Positions 30,069-40,789 of a stretch of DNA of 64,000 nucleotides are shown here, piece after piece. The DNA lies in the NCBI GenBank assembly GCA_016110215.1, contig JADWQD010000019.1, forward strand, positions 62,001-126,000, in the 5' to 3' direction. The translations under genes were made by a program, and so were the position numbers. The notes under the pieces are model-generated. The model had not been told where the DNA came from, searched no databases, and saw only the letters and a list, made by a program, of their open reading frames with translations. Source of the stretch: Capronia americana (Eukaryota > Ascomycota > Eurotiomycetes > Chaetothyriales > Herpotrichiellaceae). The stretch's first letter is position 1. Every line of letters begins with the position of its first letter.

Positions 30069-31934
30069 TCACTTGGCCAGTTCTACAATTGCCTTCCGTT
30101 GTTCCTCGATTGGCGGCGTTCCCGCTTTCTCAGAGTCCTGGACACTAATCGACTGGGACCGCGATTCAGATCGCACAGGCCCGAGGGTGCTCTGGCGGCG
30201 GCCCTTGCGTCGAAGCAGTCGGTCGTCAATATACCTCCCGATCGCTAGGATGAGACCCAACGCCAGGACAGCAATGTTGACGCTAAAGGCGCGGCGGTAA
30301 CGCGGCTTGTCGTCCGAGCGGAAGATCTGGGCGCCATAGATGCCGGCGATGTTGGCGCCCATGATGACCCTAGGTGCCGGAATTAGCAGAGACGTCGACG
30401 CATCACGGCCCACGGGTCGTTGTTGGGGCTACAGGACTCACATGGCCATGGCAAGCGCTCTTTCTTCGGAATCGTCACAAGTGAGGGACATCCAGGCGAT
30501 GTTGAGCGGGTGAGAGAAGGTCCCGAACGTCTGTGTCCAGATGACGCCAAAGTACTTTGCTCCGCGGCGGCCGTTGAACTCGGTGAAGCCACGGTTGAAG
30601 ATGTAGCCGAGAAGATGGCAGCTTAGACCCGTAATGACGGTCGGTCCGCGTTTATTGCTGGGATAAAGTCAGTGCTGTGGCCTGGCCATGACTGGCCAAC
30701 TTTTCCGGACTTACTAGTGATCAGAGACGTAGCTGAAAGCGAATGAGGTGGGAATTTGCAGGAACAGACCAACGGAGGCCAAGGCGTTGCTCGATAGTTG
30801 ACCGAAGCCGAACCCACTCACAAGGGACGGTGCGTAAGTGTCAAAGGCACGCTGTGGGCCATTGTTGCACAAGGTCACAAGGACGTGGACGTATAGACGC
30901 CAATTTGTGAACTGGACAGCATCAGCGCTCAACAGTTGTCACAACAAGATCGGCGCGAGGACTTACTGCTTTCTTAAATCCCACCCGGCCAATCCGTTTC
31001 TTCTTCTTGCCCTTCATGGGATCATCCAGCAAAACCCGAGTACGAAGGATATGAAGCTCTCGGTCCGTGAACATCCGGACGCGGGGGAGGAACGTGCTAT
31101 GAGGGTTTTTGAACGAGTCGGGCAAGAAGAACCCAAGGATGAATCCGCTCGCAATGGTGAAGATGCCCATGATGACGAACAACCAAAACCAGCCTGCCTT
31201 GCCTGCTACGCCACGCATGTGGAGGATCCCGTACGCGAGGAGTTTGGAAGAGGCTTGGCCGAACTGGTTGCCAAAGTAGAAGAACATGACTCTCTTGGCT
31301 GTTTCGGTTCGCGTGTACCAGGTCGACAAGGTCCATAGACCGCCCGGAATGAATCCCGACTCTGTCATGCCGAGCAGAAATCGGGACGCAATGAAGGACC
31401 CGTAGCTGTTTTGGAAAGCCTGGAAGGTGCTGACCGTGCCGAAAAGAAAGAGCTGGAGGGTAAGCCACTTGCCGGGGCCGACGCGATAGAGAACCATGTT
31501 GGAAGGAATTTCGAACAGCACAATACCAAGGGACAACATCTGCTGGCCGACGTTGAACTGATTCTGGGTGATTCCGACGTCTTCCATCAAGTTGTCCGTG
31601 ATGGCGTTTGCGATGTTTCCTCGATCGAGCTCTGAAGGGCCGCGAATGAGAACGCTGAAGGAAACAGGGTGCTAGGAGTCGATACGACTTACGCAAACAG
31701 AAAAAGCCGAGAGTCAGGAGCGGCATAATGATAAAGTCCAGCCTGTATCAGGCGATGCATGTCAGTCAATGCTTCCCGGTGTCCTCTCAAGAGTGTCGGG
31801 CACCGTGCTCACTTTCGCTTTGCCTTTGCCTCTTCTTTCGGCGTCCAGTCAACTTCCAGGGCGAGGGGCTCCTCATCTGGGCCAGGAGCAGGATAGCCAT
31901 CTGGATCGGGAGATTTCTTGTCGAAAGGCGACAT
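30069..31934 (-). CDS. MFS transporter, Dal5-like anion:cation symporter (ACS) family
   Basis: Six exons (31934-31813, 31742-31693, 31631-30967, 30911-30715, 30657-30442, 30369-30069) encode 516 residues. A cytosolic N-terminus precedes the family signature FFCLQLDRGNIANAITD after TM1, then about 12 membrane helices with a charged central loop (residues about 240-280) and a hydrophilic C-tail of about 60 residues. ACS-family carriers include yeast Dal5 (allantoate, dipeptides) and bacterial hexuronate and galactarate carriers, so the cargo is probably a small organic anion. Acceptor use in intron 2 was decided by restoring the LQLDRGN motif. Neighbours are a pectinase, an MDR oxidoreductase and a Zn2Cys6 protein. 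Located in the plasma membrane. Confidence 0.9.
30370..30441 (-). other. intron 5 of the MFS gene
   Basis: 72 nt, GTGAGT donor and CTAG acceptor, joining LAMA-M to VIMGANIAG. Confidence 0.85.
30658..30714 (-). other. intron 4 of the MFS gene
   Basis: 57 nt, GTAAGT donor and CCAG acceptor, joining YVSDH-Y to NKRGPTVI. Confidence 0.85.
30912..30966 (-). other. intron 3 of the MFS gene
   Basis: 55 nt, GTAAGT donor and CCAG acceptor, joining GFKKA to FTNWRLY. Confidence 0.85.
31632..31692 (-). other. intron 2 of the MFS gene
   Basis: 61 nt, GTAAGT donor and TTCAG acceptor. An earlier TTCAG is out of frame. The choice restores FFCLQLDRGN. Confidence 0.82.
31743..31812 (-). other. intron 1 of the MFS gene
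   Basis: 70 nt, GTGAGC donor and ACAG acceptor, joining EEAKAKR-K to LDFIIMPLL. Confidence 0.82.
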
Positions 31935-32880
31935 TGTAGCTGATCAGGGCGAAGAATGCGTGCTTGCGTTGGTGGAAATTTGACCAGTACTCTTACCTGG
32001 CATAAAGAGGGAAGGGCTCAGTATTCATAGCTCCCTTCGACCTACCTGGTGGTCCCCGATACATAGCATCATGGTCTTGTCTAGGTTTCCTGGGCGCTGG
32101 CAAACTCCTGGGCAAGGTGGTCGTGCCATGTCCAGAAAGTCTGGGACAGCCTTGGCCTGCGGCCAAGAGTGGTGCAGAATTTTCGACAAGACGGACAAGA
32201 CAATAAAGAAATGTCTTCGACGTCCGCTGGCATACACCAGAATGCAGAGGCATGCAAAGCCCATGGCGGCTCGCGGCTTGGATGGATGCTACCAAGAACG
32301 CCGCCTGCACGAAGAGGCGCTGTGCCGAGTGATTTCGACGGCGGAGCCTATTGTCTCTCTATGAGAGTAGTCAAGATTACCGTGTGCGTTCAGTGGACTG
32401 CTTGGCCTCGGCCTTGTCGTCAAGTTCATATCCTATGGGATGGGGACTCAAGGATGGCGTGCTCGATCCCGTAAATGATGGCATATCGCCGAGCCAAGTC
32501 AGCTTGGGCGGAGGAGAGCGAAATCCGCCAGGTGACGCGCGCGCCGTGCCGGTCAGTTGTTCCGATAGACCCTGTGCCATCGAAGTTGTCGATACAAGTA
32601 CTTTGCGCCATCAAATCGGTCGACTTCTTGCCAGGAACCATCGCCCTCCAATATGGGATTGGAAAGGAGGAGCGAGCGGGAAGCAGCTCTTATTGAATGC
32701 CAACCACGAGTGATCATGCCAAGTGCAAGTGCAGCTCTCCACCATCATCACGACTTCGAACCTGGACCTCGCCACGAACAGTGTGGAACTATGCAACATT
32801 GTGACACGTAAGAGAAAGGCACCGAACTTCTGGACAGAGCTTCACAGCCATCGTATCTGCCTCATCCGAAGAGCCCGAGC
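31935..32880. other. intergenic, no gene seen
   Basis: 946 bases between two minus-strand genes. Short frames only. Presumed MFS promoter and 3' end of the MDR gene. Confidence 0.4.
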
Positions 32881-34066
32881 CTACACTTTGACCACGATTT
32901 TCCCCACGAAGTCCTGGCTTCTCAGCCGTTCGAATGCCTTGGGTGCATCCTCCCACGCGTAACTCTCTTCGATTTGGGGGTGGATATCGTGTTCTTCGGC
33001 AAGTGTGACCGCTTTCTCGAGCATTTTCTTGCTGTAGATCAGAATTCCTCTCACTAGTTTTGAAGGAAAAAAAATCAGCAAACCCTCTCGCAACGCAAGC
33101 AATGGCGCCATTCTGACTCGATAAACTCACCAGTCTTGGCTCCTAGAAGAATTGGCATCACCAGTTCCAATGGTTGCGGCGGAGTCAGCATGCCCACTAC
33201 ACAGACTGTCCCTCCCTGCCTGACGGCCTTGATCGACGCTTCAAGTGTACCCGAGCCGGCCACGTCGCACACCAAATCAGCCCCCTTCCCGCCAGTGAGG
33301 CGAAGCACTTCTTCACCCCAGTCTGGTGTTGTTCGATAGTTGATCAGCTCCGAAGCACCAAGTCGCTTCGCGACCTGCAACTTCTCAGCTGCTGAGGACG
33401 TCGCGATGACTCGAGCACCCAGCGCAGCTGCGTACTATTCACTCTGATCAGCCACTTCATTCTCAATGTCACAGCTACCACGAGTAGACGTACCTGAATG
33501 ACAGCACAGCTAACACCTCCGGTTCCTTGCGTGACAACAGTAGTCCCTTCCCTGACGTCGATGCTTCCCAACACATTGATCGCTGTGCCCGCCGTCGAAA
33601 CAAGCGCGGCGGCCTCCTCGTATGAGAGATTTTTGGGTGCCTTGACGACCCAAGTGTCCTCGACGACGACGTACTGGGCCAGGGTCCCATTCACGTCTCC
33701 CGCACCTAGTGTGTTGGGCATCTGTACGACACTAACATCGCCGTCCAACCAGTCTCTGTTGGGCACTAGAATCACTGCCTGTCCAATGCTGCCTGCCCAT
33801 TTACTGCCAGGGCCGGCCTTGACAATTTCACCCGAACCATCTGAGCAAGGTACGAGGCCCGGAAGGGTGCGGACGGGGTAGACAGGTGAGTTGGCCACAC
33901 ACAAAAGGTCACGGAAGTTGAGGGCCGCAGCATGCATACGGATCAGGATCGATCCTGGGCCAGGTTCTGGTATTGGGACGGTCTTTTGCGAGAGGTTCTG
34001 AAGCAGGGTTGGAGAGAGGTGTGAGAGGGAGTCGTCCACAATATTGATCTGGTAGGTTGAGGCCAT
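32881..34066 (-). CDS. zinc-independent medium-chain dehydrogenase/reductase (quinone oxidoreductase-like)
   Basis: Three exons (34066-33494, 33434-33131, 33053-32881) give 349 residues. An N-terminal GroES-like barrel (residues about 25-145, with LNFRDLL) is followed by a Rossmann domain with the nucleotide motif QGTGGVS (about 179-185) and a C-terminal strand ending FVGKIVVKV. The paired structural or catalytic zinc cysteines of classical alcohol dehydrogenases are absent, as in NADPH:quinone oxidoreductases and enoyl reductases. It should reduce an activated carbonyl or alkene with NADPH; the substrate is unknown. The ATG at 34066 (MASTYQI) is preferred over one ten codons upstream. It lies in tandem with the Zn2Cys6 gene (251 bases) and the MFS gene. 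Confidence 0.88.
33054..33130 (-). other. intron 2 of the MDR gene
   Basis: 77 nt, GTGAGT donor and CTAG acceptor, joining LLGAKT to VRGILIY. Confidence 0.85.
33435..33493 (-). other. intron 1 of the MDR gene
   Basis: 59 nt, GTACGT donor and ATAG acceptor, joining CAVIQ to YAAALGA. Confidence 0.85.
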
Positions 34067-34317
34067 GTCGAAGTCCAATTTAGCGATGACTCGCAAACCA
34101 AGAGAGAGCCTGTGGGTGAACTTTATACCCCTTTCGCGGCCAGTACCAAGTGGCTCTCAGCGCTGCATCTGGATTGCTCAGCACGACTCCGTGTCTTGTA
34201 TGGAGAAGTGGAATTCCGCAATGTTGAGGAACGCTGTAGTATGCGCGCAAAACAGATCAATACTTCTCCAGCGACGTATCGGAACAGCGCAAGCGCAGCC
34301 CATCATGAAGCTGCACA

Positions 34318-35415
34318 TTACATGCGAGCTGCGTTATGCTTACAAGCCACCAAGATGATTGTCTCATAAGCGTCAATCTGAAGCGGATCTCCGTGGCTCC
34401 ATTTTCGCACATACTCTCGATAAGTGACCAGCTCATTCTCGGCGCCAGAAGTAGCTTGCCACCAATCGTCTTCCGAGAGGCCCCAGAGTTTGCCATCCAG
34501 CGAGACTGGCAACGTCGCCATCAGAGGGACGGAGCTACATGATCCGTTCTTGAGCAGAGAGTATATTGCTTGCAACATCACCGAGACCAAGACTGTTCGC
34601 CGCGCACTCTCCATCGCTACCCAATGTTCATACGTTGACTTACTGGGGAGGAGGCCATCCTGGCAGGCGGCCCCCATGTTCTTAAGTCTCGTTGTCCAGG
34701 CGTCAAGAACTCCAAGCTGCCTTTCGGCATTGACGCGCTGACGTATTGACGAGTCATCGAACAATCTGATGATCTGGTAAAAGATCAGTGCTTGGGTGCC
34801 GAGCAAAAGTTCCTCAAATCCGCAGGAGGATGAACTAGAAATCAGCCGTGAGATACTCCTGTCCAACAGGGAGAACACTAGTTGCTGATTATCGGGCCCT
34901 TTCTGGCAGTACATGGCGCCAACGCCAAGCAGGTCCTGGTACCCTTGAGGAATGTCGCCTCGGTATGAAGTGTGATGGACGAATGGCAGTTGGCACCCTT
35001 GGACCAGCTGCGCTATGCACGCCCGGAAGCGATCGACGGTGAAATCAACCTGTTCCCGGCTGATAGGCGCGAGCTCTGGAAAGTTGAAAGACTCCCAGGG
35101 CGAGGCTTCGGTTCTGCTTGGGCTGGAACTGCCGGCAATGGTATCACTTGCAGAAATAGGGGCGGGAGGTGGTTCGCAAGGCTCAATTGCTATTTGGCCG
35201 ATGGCCGGCTGGTGTTTTTCGATGTCCTCTGAAGGCGTGACCTGGAAAGATTAGCTGTGCCACATTCACGCTGCTCAGACTTTCCGGACATATTGACAAT
35301 TCAACCGGCGCTTCAAGCACCGGTTACAGCGCGGAAGCCCGAGATCGCATCGTCGCTTCACGCGGACACATTCGGCGCACGCCTTCCGACGGGTGAGGCT
35401 GCGATGGACGAGCAT
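34318..35415 (-). CDS. short Zn2Cys6 transcription factor
   Basis: Exon 1 starts at ATG 35415 and carries a full binuclear cluster (Cys13, 16, 23, 30, 33, 40; C-x2-C-x6-C-x6-C-x2-C-x6-C). Exon 2 (35241-34318) carries a regulatory region. The total is about 350 residues, short for the class, and there is no full fungal_trans domain. The intron ends at 35242 with TTCCAG, but its donor is unclear. The frame hits a stop at 35277-35275, so the exon must end at or before 35281, with a GTCTGA donor (39-nt intron) or a GTCCGG donor (48-nt intron). Either keeps phase. A weak donor or an inactivating change is possible. By position it may regulate the MDR-MFS-pectinase genes. Confidence 0.72.
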
Positions 35416-36269
35416 CCTGGGCGACTGAGATGGAACTGACCCTCGCCCGAAGAGGGCTTCATGTGGTGTCCCTGGCGACGAAATAGCGGCATTCGTAGAA
35501 GTTGATTAATAATATCGAATGGAGCACTCCGCATGCGAGGGTGGAATTCCGCAAACCTTGACAACGAATCCAGCATGCGGCGGGCCTAAATGCAGCGGCA
35601 ATAATGGATGAGGCGACTGTACCTCTACAGTAGCAGTCACTTAGACTTTACCATTTTCCTATGTACTGTCGCTTTGGTGCAAGTCAATGTTGCACCTTAG
35701 CCTAGAAATCTTGGCACTCCGGCATGCACCGAGGCGCGTGAGACTCATTTTGCCTTCATCTAAGGTTCACTTTCATCTCATGCACAGCACCTACCATAAT
35801 CATAGGTACTAACCGGGCCCACTACAGCTAAGGATACCACTTTGCACCTTTGTGCCGTGTCTCATGCCCGCTCTCGATGCAATGATATTTGCAATTGATA
35901 CGATGACAGGACCCGTCTCACCGCACCTGATTCTGCCACCAAAGTAACCGGCGAAGCTGACGCGAAATTCATTTTCTCCGAAGATCGATGATGGCAGCAA
36001 AGAATAATGGCAACTTCTCTGAGAAAGAGGAGGAAGGAGAGGAATGCATCACCCAGCCATTGATAGATCAGAGTCAGAAACAGGTCACTAGGTTGAGACC
36101 AACAGACCACTTCACCGTTACCACGAGAAACGATTTTGGCCTTCCATCAAGAACACCATCGAGGACCGGTGTGATAGAATGAGGTGTTAGAGAAGAGTCG
36201 CGATACACAGCATCCACAGTACGATGAGACACCCAAGCAACTGCGCTTGCCACCACGCCACGATCTCGT
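35416..36269. other. intergenic, no gene seen
   Basis: 854 bases, moderately AT-rich in the middle. Presumed promoter of the Zn2Cys6 gene and 3' region of the oxidase gene. No repeat or RNA recognised. Confidence 0.4.
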
Positions 36270-37661
36270 CTAGAGCCAATCCTCGGGATGCAAGTCCACC
36301 TTTGGCTTTGTCCAGGCGCGTCCGATCCTGAATGACTTTGGAAACCAGTCCGGCTCCCGACCAGTTGTCATCATCGCCACCAGAGCCACTGCACTGCGAT
36401 ATGCCATGGCCATTCCATGGCCATTCATGCCCACCGATGCCCAGAGACCCTTCTCGCCTGGAACCTCGCCCACCAGCGGGAAGGTATCGGGCGTGTAGCA
36501 GGTAATACCGGACCAGTCCCGGACCTCTATACTCTCGTTGCCCCACGTTCCCCGTCCAAATACGTCTGGCACCGAGTGCTTCAAATATGCCGATATTTCT
36601 GCATTCACGGTCGAATCGTCGGTGACTCCCCTTTCCCTCGTCTTGGAGACGCTCCGGCCACCGCCGTACAGGACGTCACCGTCACCTTTCAATCCCGGGG
36701 CGCGAATCATGAAATAGTCCCCAGAGCCACGGTCGTTGACGCCCACGCTCTTGTCCCGAGCTCGATGGTCCGATAGGTCGGTTTTGGATCTGATTGCTGT
36801 TACCTGGCTTCTGGAGGGCGTGAGGAAACCGGTCTCTTCGATGCCATGATGCAGTGCATTCGTGTAGCCGTTCGTGGCTAGAACTACCTGCTTGCCGTGG
36901 GCAGTACCCCTGTCCGTATGGACCTCCCAATTGGCAGTGCCTTTGTTAGGCACTGGTTTCACCGCGAGTGCAGGCGTGTTAGTCTGCAGATTGAGTCCTT
37001 TCTCAAGACTCAACTCCAGCATCTTGCACACAAGTAGATATGGGTTTTGGGTGTGTGCAGGGTAAGTCACCGCTCCTAGAACATTCGGCAAGCCCAGGTG
37101 CTCCCTCGCCTTCTGGCCGTGCCATACTTTTCTCTTGATCAATGGTCGCACATCGGGCCTCCTCTTACTCACCTCCTCCCTGTACTTGATCACATCAAGC
37201 ACCTCTGCCCATCCCTGTTCGGTATAATAAGCGTCCGCCGTCTCTACGTCTTGAAAATCGCAGTCGACCTTGTGGTCCCGCACAAAGTCGGCAATATCTT
37301 GGACATTCTGCTCTTCTAATTGCTCAAACTTGAGAGCCTCGTCGTCGCCAAAAGCGGTAGCATACTCCTTAAAGTTCAACCAAAACCCGGCGCGACAGTG
37401 GCCGCCGTTCCGGCCTGACGCGCCAGAGGCCGCGGTTCGAGCTTCAAGCATCAGGATCGAGAGTGAAGGGTTGCCGGATAGCAGCTGATAAGCCACTGTC
37501 GCCCCAGACACGCCGGACCCTATAATGATGTAGTCGAACGTGGTGGATGTGGGCAGGGACGTAGTCGTGCGGTGGTTGGCTATGGCATGAGGAGGCAGCT
37601 GCCAGTAAGATGTCGTCGGATTCGGCTGAGGAAAGCCTTTCGGCACTTCACCGCCGCCCAT
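36270..37661 (-). CDS. FAD-dependent amine/amino-acid oxidase (DAO family)
   Basis: Intronless, 463 residues from the ATG at 37661; an ATG at 37688 would add nine. The FAD-binding Rossmann motif IIIGSGVSG lies at about residues 41-49, followed by the GASGRNGGH loop (about 80-88) typical of the DAO group that includes gamma-glutamylputrescine oxidase and fungal relatives. A C-terminal FAD contact (GMNGHGMAMAYRSA, about 412-425) closes the fold. It should oxidise a C-N bond of an amine or amino acid with O2, releasing an imine and H2O2. No peroxisomal targeting tripeptide is seen (ends EDWL). An amino-acid permease lies next upstream on the same strand, which fits uptake followed by oxidation. 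Confidence 0.88.
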   Translation of the reverse strand: MGGGEVPKGFPQPNPTTSYWQLPPHAIANHRTTTSLPTSTTFDYIIIGSGVSGATVAYQLLSGNPSLSILMLEARTAASGASGRNGGHCRAGFWLNFKEYATAFGDDEALKFEQLEEQNVQDIADFVRDHKVDCDFQDVETADAYYTEQGWAEVLDVIKYREEVSKRRPDVRPLIKRKVWHGQKAREHLGLPNVLGAVTYPAHTQNPYLLVCKMLELSLEKGLNLQTNTPALAVKPVPNKGTANWEVHTDRGTAHGKQVVLATNGYTNALHHGIEETGFLTPSRSQVTAIRSKTDLSDHRARDKSVGVNDRGSGDYFMIRAPGLKGDGDVLYGGGRSVSKTRERGVTDDSTVNAEISAYLKHSVPDVFGRGTWGNESIEVRDWSGITCYTPDTFPLVGEVPGEKGLWASVGMNGHGMAMAYRSAVALVAMMTTGREPDWFPKSFRIGRAWTKPKVDLHPEDWL

Positions 37662-38417
37662 GCTGACAGTAGAAGAGAATGAGTGCAATCAAGTCCAGAG
37701 CGATAGACCATGAGAGGCTGTCAAACATCCAAACGCGACGACTCGAATATGTACATCATGAGGTGGGGAATGCCGATCATTGCAAGTGCTGCAACCCTCT
37801 AGCGAAAGAACAGCTAGCAGTGTGATAGCTGTTTTCTTGGACGCCTTGCGTCGATCATGTTGCTCGGCAGGGGACGTATCGATAGAGGATCGACAGGCAA
37901 ACCAATTGGAAACACGACAGATAGCCCTCCCTTCATCACCTTCCACTCAAGCTTTCCGCTCATACACGAAGCCAAGTGATGGACAAGGCGAATCATATCG
38001 AAGCCCGCCCTGTTCGCCAGGGACGTTGGATCTCAGCATGGGCTGGTAGGCGTTCGCCCTTCGCTAAGATCAGTTCAAACTGGTACCGATTGCGTTCGGC
38101 AGACCTATGGATTCTAAACTTTGGAAAATGGATCCGGACAAGTCAGAAGCCAGCACTCCTGCCACCTGAGGAGTCTCATCAAGACCACAGTCGCTGACGG
38201 CCCTTTTCGCCACACAACGAGACTACTAGTGGTCGACGCCATGCCGAGCGCAAGCAACCTCAGGCCGTGAGGGTTGAACGACGCGCACGAATCCCCAAGT
38301 CGAGTCGGCTGGCAACCCTTTCGGGCGACCGCAACAACTCTACTCCCTAAGTTAGAAGCACGGCCACTCTGCGCTGCACAAATATCACCTCCACCTTCTG
38401 CGAGTGAGCACCTTTCT
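37662..38417. other. intergenic, no gene seen
   Basis: 756 bases between two minus-strand genes. A long frame reaching into it is only readthrough beyond the permease intron. Confidence 0.4.
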
Positions 38418-40289
38418 TCAAACTGCCCATTGCCACATCTTTTCCAGGATGCTCTTTGACTCGCTGGCAACATGCCGCGTCTGTGTTTCTGGCCTTCCGC
38501 CAAACAAGTCAACCTCCTCTGGAGCTCGGATTTTGGTTTTCTTGAGCAATTTCCATGCCAAAAATAATACGAAATAGATTCTGCAAAGTCTCGATCAGCT
38601 TTCGCATAACAACACAATCGACACCGACTTACGGAATGCCGATATATGCAACCACAAACTTCTGTACATCCCAGTGCCCATGCGTGAAGACGGAAAAGCC
38701 ATTGAAGACGATGAGCAGCACAAAAAACCCCAGGCTGGACCATGCGAGATATGGCTGGAAGCGACCTCGGAACGCCAGCTCGTCCTGAGGTACCCCTTGC
38801 GCTCGCACAGCTTTGTCAAAACCGATGTACGCAACACAGATGCTGCACCAAGTGAAGAGGGCGGCAGTAGTGACAAGGTTGGCAAACCAAGAGAAGACAA
38901 TGGCCCCGCCGTTGCTGACGACCATGAATGTGAGTAGGGACACAGAGCCGGTAATCAAGACGCAATAGATCGGTATGCCTTTTGCGGTACACTTGAGAAG
39001 GAATCGTGGTGCCTGGCCACCCTGCGCCAAGGCCAACAAGTAACGGCTTCCGCTGTAGAGGAGCGCGTTCGCAGACGAAGCGGCCGAGAGGAGGACGACA
39101 GCATTGATAATTGACGGCAGCACGGATATTCCAGCCCGCTTGATCCCGATAACCCACGGTGAACTAGCTGCGCCAGCACCACCGTTCAAGAGGTTGGGGT
39201 CGTCGTACGGAACCAAGACCCCGACGGCCAGCGAACCCAAGACATAGAAGAGAAGGATCCGCCAGAACAGCCGACGGATGGCTTTGGGAATGTTCCTCTG
39301 TGGATCTTCTGTTTCGCCCGCGGCAACAGCAACCATCTCAATGCCGGCATATGCGAAGCCAGAATTGATAATGGCGTTCCAAAAGCCAAGGAAGCGGCCC
39401 GAACTGCCCTCGCCGATGTATGCTCTCATCGCGCCTGGATTGTGCCAGTATCTTCACTCGTTAGCCAGCAGACCGCTCGCGATAGTCACAACCTAACCTG
39501 AAGCCCAGCCGATCACCGGTTGGCCCGCCTCCGAGATCGAGGACGAGAGCCAGAATGATCAGGCCAATGATGGTCACGATCTTGATGCTCGCGAAGACAA
39601 ATTCGGCTTCTCCGAACACCCCTACTGAAACGAGGTTGAACGCGAAAATCAGGACGATGATGATGGAAATCCAAACGGCCGGCTAAACGGGGATACGTCA
39701 GTCTTTGACATCTGCCAACTTCGGATAGAGGGTTCACCGAGATGCTGTTGGTCCAGAACTCGATCACGACTGCGGCCGCTGAGATCTCTGCACAGACTGT
39801 GATGGCGCAATTGTACCACTGATTCCATCCGACGGCAAAACCAAGGGCGTCGTCGACAAAGCGAGAGCAGAACCTCGGTGTTGCTCCTGGAAGAGGCAGC
39901 CATGTTGTCATCTCGCCGAGGCATCGCATCTACAAGTAAGTTATGTCAACTTTCCGAGCTCATCCTACTGCCTGGTACCAGGACGCGCAGCCTGAAGCAA
40001 GGACAGGACGCCCCGAACTCACCATTGCAAATATCGCCAGCCCAGTGATACTGTATCCCAGTAACAATGACAGAGGTCCTCCGGTGGCAAGACCGCCTCC
40101 TATTCCGACAAAGAGTCCTGTTCCGATGGTGCCACCAATGGCATAAAACTGCATGTGTCTCGATTTCAGACCTCTCTTGACCGTGTTGCTCATTTCAATG
40201 TGCTCGGTGCGAACTTCAAAGTGGGTAGCATCATCGGGTGGTCCTGACTCTGAGACGCTGGTTCTCATGGTATCCTTTGTTTCTTCCAT
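38418..40289 (-). CDS. amino-acid permease (APC superfamily, fungal YAT type)
   Basis: Five exons (40289-40023, 39929-39738, 39682-39498, 39451-38633, 38580-38418) encode 541 residues. The signature GGTIGTGLFVGIGG lies in TM1 (about residues 52-65), with RCLGEM early in the second exon, RYWHNPGA in the loop and the conserved ALLYSGSRYLLALA segment. About 12 membrane helices are flanked by hydrophilic ends; the C-tail is short and charged. It should import an amino acid or amine by proton symport across the plasma membrane. It shares a 500-base divergent promoter with the FAH-family gene and lies beside the FAD oxidase, which suggests a joint catabolic role. Confidence 0.9.
38581..38632 (-). 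other. intron 4 of the permease gene
   Basis: 52 nt, GTAAGT donor and GCAG acceptor, joining VVAYIG-IP to IYFVLFLAW. Confidence 0.85.
39452..39497 (-). other. intron 3 of the permease gene
   Basis: 46 nt, GTTAGG donor, GCTAAC branch site and GAAG acceptor, joining RLGF-R to YWHNPGA. Confidence 0.8.
39683..39737 (-). other. intron 2 of the permease gene
   Basis: 55 nt, GTGAAC donor and TTTAG acceptor, joining WTNSIS to PAVWISI. Confidence 0.82.
39930..40022 (-). other. intron 1 of the permease gene
   Basis: 93 nt, GTGAGT donor and GTAG acceptor, joining AIFAM to MRCLGEM. Confidence 0.85.
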
Positions 40290-40789
40290 TTTGAACCGAA
40301 GTGAAAAAGATCGGTAACAATCTGAACTCCAGCCTTGCTCTTCTCCACTGTCACGGGCTGTCTCTTCCTTTTCAAGACATTTTTTCTGCTAATCGGCCTC
40401 GCAATGGCCAGTTTATTTGTCCGAGCCGTGTTGCTGTATTTGCCGACACTAAAATTGAAAATGCCGATGAGAAGCGCATATCTCCAGCACCTGTCCTGTG
40501 TGCCATCAATGCTGCACTGAGGTGTATCAACTGGGAAAGGAAGAAGGTATGAAAAGTCCGAATGCACCATCGGTGAATTGGCACGTGCCATTATCATTTT
40601 CCACCACACGAGGAGAAGAAGTGGACATCAATGTCTCACTGTCCGGATTTTGGCGACAGGGAAGACTCTGGCTGAACCAACCTCCAATATACATAACCGT
40701 CAAAGGAAACTATCTGCGCTGGCGAACTTTAAACACACCTCTAGTTCAAATGTAGGAGAGGCATCTTGAAAACCCGGTATCTCACAATA
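40290..40789. promoter_or_regulatory. shared divergent promoter, permease and FAH-family gene
   Basis: 500 bases separate the two start codons on opposite strands. The pair is therefore a candidate for joint regulation by one of the nearby Zn2Cys6 proteins. No specific operator was recognised by eye. Confidence 0.5.

Noticed and set aside
38629..38743. Extension of the permease reading frame and a separate 209-codon minus frame over 38114-38743
   Set aside because: A GTAAGT...GCAG intron at 38581-38632 leads to a better C-terminal exon ending at 38418.
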